NCBI GenBank assembly: GCA_963818985.1
Contig: CAWFUJ010000004.1
Span: 124,001 to 188,000, forward strand
Source of the DNA: JAFEDN01 sp963818985
Lineage (GTDB): Bacteria > Pseudomonadota > Gammaproteobacteria > Coxiellales > Coxiellaceae
Direction: 5' to 3'
DNA length: 64,000 nucleotides
Shown in pieces: positions 24,517 through 33,609 of this stretch (its first letter is position 1; each line of letters opens with the position of its first letter). The notes beneath the pieces were generated by a model. It was not told where the DNA came from. It worked only from the letters and a program-made list of their open reading frames with translations, and ran no database searches. The translations under genes were made by a program, and so were the position numbers.

Positions 24517-24722
24517 ACGAATGCATCCTGTAAATTACTAATAATTTTTTTAATTTTGACGATGAGTTGCCGATTATTTTGGTAATAAAGGCATTTATCC
24601 CGGGCATTGCGAGCCAATTGATTACGCAAATGCCTATTCTCTGCTTGTAAACCATCCAAAACTGTTAATAAGTCATTTATCTGTTTCTCAAGGTGAGCTA
24701 GCTCTGCCATTTCCATAGTCAT
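24513..24722 (-). CDS. ZapB-like coiled-coil protein (TIGR02449 family)
   Basis: 69 residues, almost entirely coiled coil: LEKQINDLLTVLDGLQAENRHLRNQLARNARD, with the RxxLxxRN-like region typical of the TIGR02449 family, which is encoded before zapA in many gammaproteobacteria. It is probably a division accessory resembling ZapB. It overlaps zapA by 4 nt and is divergent from glmS. Confidence 0.82.
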   Translation of the reverse strand: MTMEMAELAHLEKQINDLLTVLDGLQAENRHLRNQLARNARDKCLYYQNNRQLIVKIKKIISNLQDAFV

Positions 24723-24855
24723 GCCTCTTTATAAAGACAATGTTAAGGATAAAGAGATATCCATCAAAGGTCAACGGGACCGGATTGACCCCTGGCCTTT
24801 TAGGTTAAATATTGGCATGATAGGCGAATATTTATGGCTTAATCAGGAATTTAAT

Positions 24856-26682
24856 ATGTGTGGAATTATTGGTGGCGTTACTCAACGAAATATAGCGCCG
24901 ATCTTGCTGGAAGGCCTGCAAAGAATGGAATATCGCGGTTACGATTCCGCTGGGATTGCTGTCATCCTCGATCAAGATCAATCGCTGCAACGGTTAAGGA
25001 TTGCTGATAAAGTATCGGCATTGGTGGATTTATACAATCACAATCCATTAATTGGCAAAGTGGGCATTGCTCACACTCGGTGGGCCACTCACGGTAAACC
25101 AGCGGAGAGAAATGCTCATCCTCTGTACTCTCATCAACAAATTGCCGTGGTCCATAATGGTATTATTGAAAATTATGCGGAACTACGCGACAAATTACGC
25201 AACCAAGGCTATGAATTTCAAAGCGAAACCGATACCGAAGTGGTTGCACATTTAATCTATCATCATCTGCAATATTCAAAAGATATGTTAACGGCTGTGC
25301 AGGCTGCTCGAGTCGAACTGACCGGGGCATATGCACTAGGTATCATTAACCAGCAAATCCCCCACCAACTATTTGCGGTGCGTCGAAACGTGCCATTAAT
25401 TATTGGGCTGGGCCTGGGCGAAAATTTTTTTGCTTCGGACCCTTTAGCTTTATCATCAATCACTCAACGTTTTATTTATCTAGAAGATAACGACATTGCT
25501 CAAGTTGAGCTAGATAAGATTACCATTTTTGATGTCCAAAATGCACCTGTGCAGCGTACCATTCATCAACTGAATATCAGCGCAGAAACCAGTAGCAAAG
25601 GGCCTTATCGTCACTTTATGTTAAAAGAGATCCATGAACAGCCTGAAACGCTCACTCAAACTTTAAAAGAACATATTATTGATGACCACGTCGCCAAACA
25701 ATGGTTAGGGCCTTTGGCCGGGGAAATTTTAAGCAAGGTTAAACGTGTTCACATCGTCGCTTGCGGAACCAGTTATCACGCCGGGTTGGTGGCAAAATAT
25801 TGGATGGAAGAATATGTGGGTTTGCCTTGCGTGGTTGAAGTGGCGAGTGAATATCGCTATCGCCATCCGGCCGTTGAACCTGACACTTTATTTGTCGCCA
25901 TTTCTCAATCGGGAGAAACGGCTGATACCCTAGCAGCCTTGCGCCAAGCCAAACAAGCCGGGTATGTGGGTACACTCTCTATTTGCAATGTCCCCCAAAG
26001 CAGTTTAGTACGCGAGACCGATTTAGCGTTATTAACCCGGGCCGGTCCAGAGATCGGCGTAGCTGCGACTAAAACCTTTACCGCCCAACTTCTAGGTTTA
26101 TTGTTATTGGTGATCCATCTGGCTCAACACCATAAAAAATCCCCACCCGCATTGAATAATTATGTGAAAACTCTTAATCAATTACCGAGTTTAGTTCAAC
26201 AGATGCTCGCATTAGATGAGCCGATTCAAGCGTTTGCAAAAATTCTCGCTGATAAACAAAATGCTATATTTTTAGGACGTGGTACGTTATACCCCATCGC
26301 TTTAGAAGGTGCGCTAAAACTCAAGGAAATTTCTTATATTTTTGTCGAAGCTTATCCAGCAGGCGAGCTTAAACATGGCACTTTGGCACTGATTGATGAA
26401 GAAATTCCTATCATCGTGATCGCCACTCATAATGCTATCAGTGAAAAACTAATCGCCAATGTTGAGGAGGTGCAAGCACGTAGCGGCACCGTTTATGCAT
26501 TCGCCGACCAACGCATCAGCTTACCTACCCAAAATTTGATAAAGATGCCTGCGGTTCCTGAAATATTAGCGCCAATTATTTATACCATCCCGTTACAATT
26601 ATTGGCTTATCATACTGCCATTTTAAAAGGCACCGATGTAGACCAGCCGCGCAATTTAGCAAAATCAGTCACCGTTGAATAA
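24856..26682 (+). CDS. glmS: Glucosamine-6-phosphate synthase (glutamine-hydrolysing)
   Basis: Makes glucosamine-6-P from fructose-6-P and glutamine, first step to peptidoglycan and LPS amino sugars. I start at the ATG at 24856 so that the nucleophile Cys follows Met (MCGIIGGV), although the frame is open back to 24721. Glutaminase motifs RMEYRGYDSAGIA and HTRWATHGKP are present; the two SIS domains have CGTSYHAGL, ISQSGETADTLAAL, GRGTLYPIALEGALKLKEISY; the end is KSVTVE. 608 residues, family size. No glmS ribozyme is expected in this lineage and none is seen. Confidence 0.96.
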   Translation: MCGIIGGVTQRNIAPILLEGLQRMEYRGYDSAGIAVILDQDQSLQRLRIADKVSALVDLYNHNPLIGKVGIAHTRWATHGKPAERNAHPLYSHQQIAVVHNGIIENYAELRDKLRNQGYEFQSETDTEVVAHLIYHHLQYSKDMLTAVQAARVELTGAYALGIINQQIPHQLFAVRRNVPLIIGLGLGENFFASDPLALSSITQRFIYLEDNDIAQVELDKITIFDVQNAPVQRTIHQLNISAETSSKGPYRHFMLKEIHEQPETLTQTLKEHIIDDHVAKQWLGPLAGEILSKVKRVHIVACGTSYHAGLVAKYWMEEYVGLPCVVEVASEYRYRHPAVEPDTLFVAISQSGETADTLAALRQAKQAGYVGTLSICNVPQSSLVRETDLALLTRAGPEIGVAATKTFTAQLLGLLLLVIHLAQHHKKSPPALNNYVKTLNQLPSLVQQMLALDEPIQAFAKILADKQNAIFLGRGTLYPIALEGALKLKEISYIFVEAYPAGELKHGTLALIDEEIPIIVIATHNAISEKLIANVEEVQARSGTVYAFADQRISLPTQNLIKMPAVPEILAPIIYTIPLQLLAYHTAILKGTDVDQPRNLAKSVTVE

Positions 26683-26728
26683 GGGCTACTAATTGACGTG
26701 GTTAGGGTTTATTCATTATCATAGAAAA

Positions 26729-26980
26729 ATGCAAAAAAAATTCAACTCTTTCTTGTTAAAAATCTTGCCATTTATTGCTTTAGGTATATTTATTGTTATT
26801 TTAGTCGCGGGTCTGGTGGTTTTTTCCTATTTGCTGATCATCGGCGCCATTGTCGGGATCATTTTATTTGGAGTCTCTTGGGTGTATAGCAAATTAACTT
26901 GGCGTAAACGCCAAAAATTAAATAAAAAATCTCCAAATTCCGGTCGAATTATTGATTCTGACTTTGAGAAAAAACCTTAA
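26729..26980 (+). CDS. Small membrane protein, hypothetical
   Basis: About 83 residues from the ATG at 26729 (a TTG at 26693 would add 12). Two adjacent hydrophobic segments FLLKILPFIALGIFIVILVA and GLVVFSYLLIIGAIVGIILF form one hairpin in the membrane, then a basic cytoplasmic tail (SKLTWRKRQKLNKKSP). It lies 46 nt after glmS and may share its transcript. No family recognised. Confidence 0.5.
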   Translation: MQKKFNSFLLKILPFIALGIFIVILVAGLVVFSYLLIIGAIVGIILFGVSWVYSKLTWRKRQKLNKKSPNSGRIIDSDFEKKP

Positions 26981-27003
26981 TGTATAAGATGTGCTTCGGA
27001 TAA

Positions 27004-27029
27004 TTCCCTTTCCCGAAGGGAGAGGGGAA
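27004..27029. repeat. CCCTCTCCC palindrome, copy 3 of 6 (diverged)
   Basis: TTCCCTTTCCC, loop GAA, then GGGAGAGGGGAA: one arm has changed CTC to TTT. Lies between the small membrane protein and the J-domain gene. Confidence 0.7.
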
Positions 27030-27076
27030 AGAGAACTACCCCCTTCGCGGCCTTAAATCTTCAAATTCAAGCTATC

Positions 27077-27109
27077 CTTAATTATTTCTTAAGGAAATTG
27101 ATGTATACT
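27077..27109 (+). promoter_or_regulatory. PmrA-like box and -10 of the J-domain gene
   Basis: Half-sites CTTAATTATT (27077) and CTTAAGGAAA (27088), 11 nt apart, then TG and the -10 TATACT at 27104, starting 16 nt after the second half-site. The same spacing occurs upstream of 42989, 57686 and 57921. Confidence 0.6.
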
Positions 27110-27154
27110 GCCCCTTTATGGATACATTTTAATTTTATTCTGGGAGTAACAGTT

Positions 27155-27913
27155 ATGACTAATCATTATCAAATTTTGAATATTGAGCAAAATGCCACTG
27201 AGGAAGAAATTAAAAAGGCTTATAGAAAGCTGGCATTGAAACTTCACCCAGATAAAGGTGGAGATCCAGAAGAATTTAAAAAAATTAGAACAGCATATGA
27301 CATTTTACTGAATGCGCAGACTCGTCGCATTCATGATCAGCAACTAGCCGGCAATTTAGAAGCGGGCGCCAGAGCCGATGTCAATCTTCTTAACAGCTCA
27401 CATCAAAAATTTGAATTAGCCGAATTACGAAAAGCCATTCTCGCTTTCTCACCCAAAGGAATTATTCTTGAAGTGGCACCAACTCGTCCACAATGGGTTG
27501 AACCACCTCCACAGTATTCGCAAGCACTGGTTCCGATGGATACCAATGCTTTGTCATTAGGGCGTCAGGGAAAATTTGAATATACTCAAGACCCTAGCGA
27601 TCCTAAAAGTGGCAAAGCCACCTTAAATTTAACTCAACCTATTCCGGTAATTGAACTTGATTTATCCAGTGGCGCTAACATTCAGGCTGGTGTGCAGTTA
27701 GCGAAAGCCGCAAATTGGCAGGGGATTTTAATCAGTGACACAGTACCTGAACAGACTAGGAATAAAATTGAAGCAACTTGTAAAGAATATGGGCTTCAAT
27801 TTGGCGTTATCCCAACTCCAAGACCATCTATCACTATTTCCAAGCCCTTGGAAATTGAGGATAAACGTACCGCACCAAATCCAACTCCAACTCCAACTCC
27901 AGCACTGCGTTAG
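27155..27913 (+). CDS. J-domain protein, candidate type IV effector
   Basis: 252 residues. The N-terminal J domain (residues ~4-62: YQILNIEQNATEEEIKKAYR, then HPDKGGDPEEFKKIRTAYDIL) has the essential HPD at 31-33, so it should stimulate an Hsp70. No zinc-finger or G/F region of DnaJ follows. The rest is unfamiliar: a middle part with IELDLSSGANIQAGVQLA and ANWQGILISDTVPEQTRNKI, and a tail of PNPTPTPTPALR. GGGAG precedes the ATG. A PmrA-like promoter upstream suggests co-regulation with the secretion system, so it may act on host Hsp70. That role is inference. Confidence 0.8.
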   Translation: MTNHYQILNIEQNATEEEIKKAYRKLALKLHPDKGGDPEEFKKIRTAYDILLNAQTRRIHDQQLAGNLEAGARADVNLLNSSHQKFELAELRKAILAFSPKGIILEVAPTRPQWVEPPPQYSQALVPMDTNALSLGRQGKFEYTQDPSDPKSGKATLNLTQPIPVIELDLSSGANIQAGVQLAKAANWQGILISDTVPEQTRNKIEATCKEYGLQFGVIPTPRPSITISKPLEIEDKRTAPNPTPTPTPALR

Positions 27914-27921
27914 CAAATCCC

Positions 27922-27950
27922 GTCATCCCGCGGTCAAGCCGCGGGATGAC
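27922..27950. repeat. TCCCGCGG palindrome (REP-like), copy 2 of 3
   Basis: Perfect 12-bp arms GTCATCCCGCGG / CCGCGGGATGAC around TCAAG, between the converging J-domain and polA genes. It may act as a bidirectional terminator. Confidence 0.85.
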
Positions 27951-27968
27951 AGGCCTGAGGGATGACGA

Positions 27969-30656
27969 CTAATGCGCTTCATCCCAATTATTACCGACAC
28001 CTATATCTATTTTTAAAGGCACAGCCAGTTTAATAACCGTCTCCATGCATCGGCGAATTTCCTCCCTCGCTATTTCCAGTGCCGATTCTGCTATTTCAAA
28101 AACCAATTCATCGTGAACTTGCATAATCATATGCGCTTGAATCCCACTATGAGTTAACCATTGATCGATACAGATCATCGCTAATTTTATGATATCTGCA
28201 GCAGTCCCCTGCAGGGGCGCATTAATCGCTTGACGCTCTGCCGCCAAACGCCGCTGCTGTTGTGGTGAATGAATATCAGCCACTATCACTCGGCGACCAT
28301 ATAAGGTTTGCACATAGCCTTGTTTGGCGGCAACTGCCCGCGCATACTCCATATATTCATGAATTTTTGGATAATGGATAAAGTACGAATCAATATACTG
28401 CTGCGCCTCTTCACGATGAATACCTAACTGCTGCCCCAAGCCATAACTTGACATCCCATACATTAAACCAAAATTAATGGCTTTGGCACGGCGCCGTTGT
28501 TCGGCAGTGACGTCTTCTAAAGGAATACCAAAAACTTCTGCGGCTGTTGCGCGGTGTACGTCTAAATCGTGGGTGAATGCATAAAGTAAACCAGGATCCT
28601 TAGATAAATGCGCCATAATTCGTAATTCGACTTGAGAATAATCAGCCGCCAAAATTTTAAAACCTGGTTCTGCAATGAACGCTTGGCGAATTTTACGCCC
28701 CTCTTCGGAACGGATTGGGATATTTTGTAAATTCGGGTCAGTCGAAGACAAACGTCCCGTCGCAGTCACCGCTTGCTGGTAAGAAGTATGTACCCTGCCC
28801 GTCTGTGGATTGACTTGTTCCGGTAAACTATCAGTATAAGTCGACTTTAACTTGGCAAGACTTCGATAAGTTAAAATTAATTTAGGAATTGGATAAGTCA
28901 ATGCTAATTCTTGTAAAACATCTTCCGCCGTTGAAGGCTGTCCTGTGGGTGTTTTTTTTAAAACTGGCAATTTAAGTTTAGAAAATAAAATCTGCTGCAG
29001 CTGTTTTGATGAACTCAAATTAAATTCTTCACTGGCGATTGTATATACGTCTTGTTGTAAAGATTGAATATTTTTTTCTAATATCTGACTCTGTTGATGT
29101 AGCTTAGTGACATCAATCAAAACGCCTCCGCACTCCATTTTGGCCAAAATCGGCATGAGTGGCAATTCAATATCGTTAAACACAGCATTTAACCCAGGAT
29201 CCGCCGCAATTTTTTCTGCTAAAATATAATATAAACGCAAACTCATATCAGCACGCTCAGCAGCGTAAAAAGCGGCTTGATCTAAAGGGACCTGATTAAA
29301 GGTAAGCTGTTTTGACCCTTTCCCAGCCACCTCAGCTAACGTGGTGGTTCGATAAGATAAATAGCTTGCTGCTAACGTATCCAAATCATGGCGGCTGGTA
29401 TTGCTATTCAGCACATAAGAAGCTAATAAATTATCGAATATTTTAGCAGAAATCTTTACTTGACAACGAACCAATAATTTAATCACATTTTTTAAATTTT
29501 GACCGACAATCGTTTTATGGGGGTCATTTAAAATAGCTGCTAATTGCTTCAACACCTCATCACGGGGTAATTGTTTTGGTGCGCCTACATAATCATGTGC
29601 TAACGGTAGATAAGCGGCTTCACCTGACTGAACCGAAAATGATATTCCCACTAATTGTGCACGCATGGCGTCAATATGGTTGGCTTCAGTATTAAAAGCA
29701 ATGACTGGACTATCGTTTAATTTTTTTAACCAGCTTTGAAACATCTCCTGATTTAAAATAGTGACGTACTGAGTCGATACGTGAGGCTTGGGTTTTAATT
29801 CTGCAAGCTCTGCCAACCAATTTTTAAATTCTAACTCAGTAAATAATTGATTTAAAGTTTCATAGTCCGGTTCATTGAGGGTTAATTGATCTGGGGTATA
29901 GGGTAATTTCACGTCAGTCATAACCGTCACTAATTCACGGCCGAGCAAGACTTGAGAAACATGATTACGTAAATTTTCGCCTACTTTTCCAATGATTTCG
30001 GCAGAATGTTCAATAATTCTTTCTAAACTATCATATTTATTCAGCCAAATTGTCGCAGTCTTAGGCCCTACTTTTGGCACCCCTGGAATGTTATCGCTGC
30101 TATCTCCCACCAAAGATAAATAATCCACCATTTGTGCTGGGGTGACACCAAATTTTTCTTTTACTCCTTGTTCATCTAACACTAGATTGCTCATCGTATT
30201 GATGAGCGTGACTTCTGAATTAACCAGTTGGGTTAAATCTTTATCTCCAGTGGAAATCAGCACCCGATGGTTTTGTTGCTGAGCTTGTGCTGCAAAACTA
30301 CCAATCACATCATCGGCTTCCACCCCTTCTACCACGATTAATGGCAAGCCTAGAGCGCGAATCGCAGCAAATAAAGGTTGGATTTGGATTTGCAAATCAT
30401 CAGGCATTGCCATACGGTTAGCTTTATAGGCAGAATACAGTTTGTGCCGGAAATTTTTACTTTTTGAATCAAAAATAACGGCAATGTGTGTGGGTTGATA
30501 ATCTTTCAATAATTTGCGCAGCATATTCAACACACCATAGATCGCCCCCGTGGGTTGGCCCTTAGAATTAGTCAGCGGCGGCAGGGCATGATAAGCACGA
30601 AATAGATAGGAGGAGCCATCGACTAAAATTAATGGCTTAATATCGGCAGGATTCAT
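27969..30656 (-). CDS. polA: DNA polymerase I, proofreading site degenerate
   Basis: 895 residues from the ATG at 30656 (MNPADIKPLILVDGSSYLFRA). The 5' nuclease domain is intact (VEADDVIGS, LISTGDKDLTQLV, SLVGDSSDNIPGVPKVGPKTA). The polymerase domain has DYSQVELRIMAHLS, RRRAKAINFGLMYGM, and QVHDELVFE. In the 3'-5' exonuclease domain, three of the four E. coli catalytic acids are replaced: D355 by N322 (AFNTE), D424 by V391 (NLKNV), D501 by R468 (AAERAD); only E357 is kept (E324). Proofreading is therefore probably lost. The 5' leader, including the likely AAGGTG site, lies in a MITE whose insertion duplicated the start-codon region. Confidence 0.95.
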   Translation of the reverse strand: MNPADIKPLILVDGSSYLFRAYHALPPLTNSKGQPTGAIYGVLNMLRKLLKDYQPTHIAVIFDSKSKNFRHKLYSAYKANRMAMPDDLQIQIQPLFAAIRALGLPLIVVEGVEADDVIGSFAAQAQQQNHRVLISTGDKDLTQLVNSEVTLINTMSNLVLDEQGVKEKFGVTPAQMVDYLSLVGDSSDNIPGVPKVGPKTATIWLNKYDSLERIIEHSAEIIGKVGENLRNHVSQVLLGRELVTVMTDVKLPYTPDQLTLNEPDYETLNQLFTELEFKNWLAELAELKPKPHVSTQYVTILNQEMFQSWLKKLNDSPVIAFNTEANHIDAMRAQLVGISFSVQSGEAAYLPLAHDYVGAPKQLPRDEVLKQLAAILNDPHKTIVGQNLKNVIKLLVRCQVKISAKIFDNLLASYVLNSNTSRHDLDTLAASYLSYRTTTLAEVAGKGSKQLTFNQVPLDQAAFYAAERADMSLRLYYILAEKIAADPGLNAVFNDIELPLMPILAKMECGGVLIDVTKLHQQSQILEKNIQSLQQDVYTIASEEFNLSSSKQLQQILFSKLKLPVLKKTPTGQPSTAEDVLQELALTYPIPKLILTYRSLAKLKSTYTDSLPEQVNPQTGRVHTSYQQAVTATGRLSSTDPNLQNIPIRSEEGRKIRQAFIAEPGFKILAADYSQVELRIMAHLSKDPGLLYAFTHDLDVHRATAAEVFGIPLEDVTAEQRRRAKAINFGLMYGMSSYGLGQQLGIHREEAQQYIDSYFIHYPKIHEYMEYARAVAAKQGYVQTLYGRRVIVADIHSPQQQRRLAAERQAINAPLQGTAADIIKLAMICIDQWLTHSGIQAHMIMQVHDELVFEIAESALEIAREEIRRCMETVIKLAVPLKIDIGVGNNWDEAH

Positions 30657-30830
30657 ATAATCGCTCACCTTGTGGATAGGAACGCCCAATTTTGGCTCAG
30701 GTTGAACGAAAAAATATCCTCGCAATGCTCACATACTTGAGTATGCTCCGCTTGCTCGAACATTTTTTCGTTCAACCTGAGCCAAAATTGGCCGTTCTGC
30801 GTTTGCATGTATATGTCCTTGAACTATTAC
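30657..30830. mobile_element. MITE copy A, 174 bp, inserted at the polA start codon
   Basis: Ends ATAATCGCTCA and TGAACTATTAC are imperfect 11-bp inverted repeats, and GGATTCAT is directly duplicated on both sides (30649-30656 and 30831-30838). Inside is a long palindrome with arms around GGTTGAACGAAAAAAT (30684-30715 with 30761-30792). Copy B is at 60742-60916 in the opposite orientation with about 80 % of core positions alike. There is no coding capacity. The left duplication contains the polA ATG. Confidence 0.82.
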
Positions 30831-30977
30831 GGATTCATAAAGTTTTCCGTGCATGAATAGACAAAAAAACATATCATAACAGCAAGAAAAAATAATATCA
30901 TCCCTTGCGGTCACGTTATCCCCTAAAGGACTGTCCGTTAAGGAATGATATGGGCGCACTTCACCAGAGAGACGAAC

Positions 30978-32552
30978 ATGATACGTAGAAGCATTTCCTC
31001 CACTGCGCTTTTATTCACTTCGATCAGTGCGATTCTAGGCTCGGGGTGGTTATTCGCAGCTTATTATACCTCCACGTTAGCAGGCCCGGCTGCATTGATC
31101 TCCTGGTTAATCGGTGGTGGCATTGCTTTACTGATTTCCTTTTGCTTCGCGGAGCTTAGCGCGATGCTGCCCATCACTGGCTCTAGCTCGCGAATTCCAC
31201 AATATACCCATGGCACTATCGTCAGCTTTATTTTCTCCTGGATGATCTGGCTTTCTTATACAGCTTTAACTCCAACCGAAGTTCAATCAGTCATTCAGTA
31301 TTTAGATTTTTATTTTCCACATTTAACTTTCACCGGCGGACGTTTAACCCAACGCGGTTATGTCGTTGCGACCGGATTAATGTTGCTCATCAGCATTATA
31401 AACACTTTATCAGTACGTTGGTTGATTCGCTGCAACAGCTTACTGACGGTTTTAAAAATTGCGATCCCGGTTATTATTGCAATTATTATTCTCGCTTATC
31501 ATTTTAGTCCACATCAAATCACCCATCCTAGTGGATCTCCCTTTATGCCTTACGGGATGCACGGCGTATTTGCAGCCATCGCCACTGGCGGCATTGTGTT
31601 TGCCTTTAACGGGTTTAAACAAGCCAGCGAATTAGCGGGTGAAGCCAAAAATCCAGAACGTGCTTTGCCCATCGCTATTATTGGTTCAGTCGGAGCCTGT
31701 TTAATTATTTATTTATTATTACAATTCGCTTTTTTAGCTTCGTTAGTCCCTGAGAACTTAAGTAAGGGCTGGAGCAATTTACACCTACCTGGTAGTGACA
31801 GCCCTCTGGCAGCTATTTTATATCAAAGCAATTTAAATAAATTATTACCCCTGCTGTATATAGCCGCCATCCTCGGACCATTAGCTGCGGGGCTTATGTA
31901 TATGAGCAGCTCAAGTCGATCTTTGTATGCGCAAAGCAAAAATGATTATTTGCCTTTGATATTTCAAAAATTAAATAGCCATGGTAATGCTTATTTTGCC
32001 ATTATAGTTAATTTTATAGTGGGCATGTGTTTATTTGCGCCCCTACCAGGATGGGATAAAATGATCAGCTTTCTCACTTCGTTGATGGCTATCACCTATG
32101 CGATTGCACCTATTTCTTTGCTCGCTCTACGTAAACAAATTCCGCATCAACCCCGTCCGTTTAAATTACCTTTTGCAAATTTTTTAGCTATCAGCGCTTT
32201 TTATTGTTGCACACTCATGAGCTATTGGAGCGGCTGGGAAGTCATATCTAAACTCAGTATTTCATTTTTAGCAGGCTGTGTGGTTTTATTTTTTTATCAC
32301 TTTACCACCAAACGCGGCCAACAATTAAAATTCAACTGGCGCGAATCGGCTTGGATTTGGCCTTATTTTATTGGTCTTAGTATTATTTCTTATTTAGGAA
32401 GTTTTGGCCGCGGATTAGGAATTATTCACTTCGGTTGGGATTTTTTAATTATCGCAGTATTTTGTCTGGTTATCGTCGGCTTGGCAAAGCGCTTTATACT
32501 TCCTTCTGCCATCACTCAAAAATACATTGCTGATTTAAATTTAATGTCGTGA
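30978..32552 (+). CDS. APC-family amino acid permease
   Basis: 524 residues with about 14 hydrophobic segments. The first segment has TSISAILGSGWLFA, the GSGW-type unwound substrate motif of APC transporters; further family signs are SFCFAELSAMLPITGSSSRI, IVFAFNGFKQASELAGEAKNP and YMSSSSRSLYAQSKNDYLP. Such permeases are common in Legionellales, which live on host amino acids. The ATG at 30978 is preceded by GAGAG. The ABC importer genes follow in the same direction, starting 14 nt downstream. Confidence 0.9.
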   Translation: MIRRSISSTALLFTSISAILGSGWLFAAYYTSTLAGPAALISWLIGGGIALLISFCFAELSAMLPITGSSSRIPQYTHGTIVSFIFSWMIWLSYTALTPTEVQSVIQYLDFYFPHLTFTGGRLTQRGYVVATGLMLLISIINTLSVRWLIRCNSLLTVLKIAIPVIIAIIILAYHFSPHQITHPSGSPFMPYGMHGVFAAIATGGIVFAFNGFKQASELAGEAKNPERALPIAIIGSVGACLIIYLLLQFAFLASLVPENLSKGWSNLHLPGSDSPLAAILYQSNLNKLLPLLYIAAILGPLAAGLMYMSSSSRSLYAQSKNDYLPLIFQKLNSHGNAYFAIIVNFIVGMCLFAPLPGWDKMISFLTSLMAITYAIAPISLLALRKQIPHQPRPFKLPFANFLAISAFYCCTLMSYWSGWEVISKLSISFLAGCVVLFFYHFTTKRGQQLKFNWRESAWIWPYFIGLSIISYLGSFGRGLGIIHFGWDFLIIAVFCLVIVGLAKRFILPSAITQKYIADLNLMS

Positions 32553-32565
32553 GTGAGGAGGATCA

Positions 32566-33609
32566 ATTATTAATAAACAACCCACCAAGAACACCTATTC
32601 AAAAAATGAAGTAGCCACTTGGCCAATTCCCAATTATTGGGATATCTTTGCCTTATTTATTATGTTAGTGGTGGTCATCACTTTTGGCTGGGGCGCGTCG
32701 AAGATGATGGGCCATTATCAACTTGGCAAACCGATTCATATCACCCTCGATCCTTTTGCATTACCTTATTATGCTTTGCGCACGGTTCTACGCATGCTGA
32801 TCGCCATGTGTTTTTCATTACTATTCTCTTTTATTTTTGGCACCTGGGCCGCCAAAAGCCGGCATGCTGAACGTATCATTATTCCTTGTATCGATATATT
32901 GCAATCGGTACCGGTTTTAGGTTTTTTAACTTTTGCCATTGTTATTTTTATCGACCTGTTTGAGGGAAGTTTATTGGGACCGGAGTGCGCAGCAATTTTT
33001 GCAATATTTACTGCCCAAGTTTGGAATATGACTTTAAGTTTTTATCAAAGTTTATCGACCATCCCCAAAAGTTTGCGTGAAGCATCGGACATGTTTCATC
33101 TTTCCGCTTGGCAAAGATTTTGGCGAGTCGAAGTTCCTTTCGCCACTCCTGCATTGCTTTGGAATTCGATGATGTCTATGTCTGGTAGTTGGATTTTTTT
33201 AGTCGCAGCTGAAGCGATTTCGGTTGGCCAGTATCAGATTTCTTTACCCGGCGTCGGCTCTTACATTGGCTTGGCCATTGATCAAAAAAATTTAACTGCG
33301 ATCGGCTATGTGATTTTGGCGATGCTTATCGTGATTTTTTTGTATGATCAAATTATTTTTCGCCCCCTTTCCGCTTGGGCTGAAAAATTTAAGGCCGAAA
33401 CTACCGCTAATGAAGCAGTGCCTGAGTCTTGGTTATTAAATTTATTTCAACGCACACAGTTTTTTCAGTATGTCGGTTCTTTTTTAAATTTTGGTGGTAA
33501 TAAAATTGTTAACTTACCCTGGCTCAGAAAAAAATTAAACCGCAGATTCCCCCCTCTGCTAACAAAACTTTTCGTTATTTATTTTTTATTATTTGGTATT
33601 TGTTATTAA
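32566..33609 (+). CDS. ABC transporter permease, N-terminal half (probable ATT start, frameshifted end)
   Basis: First half of a double-length permease of the nitrate/sulfonate/taurine type paired with an AAA-associated ATPase. The conserved N-terminal part PIPNYWDIFALFIM lies upstream of the first ATG (32662). Between the stop at 32555-32557 and that ATG there is no ATG, GTG or TTG; an ATT at 32566 follows GAGGAGG by 4 nt and is the likely start. Permease loop EASDMFHLSAWQRFWRVEVPFATP contains the EAA motif. At A7 (33528-33534) the frame diverges from the second half: without slippage it ends at 33609. The two halves together give about 584 residues, the family size. Confidence 0.82.
   Translation: MINKQPTKNTYSKNEVATWPIPNYWDIFALFIMLVVVITFGWGASKMMGHYQLGKPIHITLDPFALPYYALRTVLRMLIAMCFSLLFSFIFGTWAAKSRHAERIIIPCIDILQSVPVLGFLTFAIVIFIDLFEGSLLGPECAAIFAIFTAQVWNMTLSFYQSLSTIPKSLREASDMFHLSAWQRFWRVEVPFATPALLWNSMMSMSGSWIFLVAAEAISVGQYQISLPGVGSYIGLAIDQKNLTAIGYVILAMLIVIFLYDQIIFRPLSAWAEKFKAETTANEAVPESWLLNLFQRTQFFQYVGSFLNFGGNKIVNLPWLRKKLNRRFPPLLTKLFVIYFLLFGICY

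Noticed and set aside
24721..24855. 45-codon N-terminal extension of glmS
   Set aside because: GlmS needs Cys next to the initiator Met; the ATG at 24856 gives it and the family length. The extension overlaps the divergent ZapB-like gene.
30729..30959. 76-codon minus-strand frame in the polA upstream region
   Set aside because: It reads through the MITE palindrome and has no start signals; probably chance.
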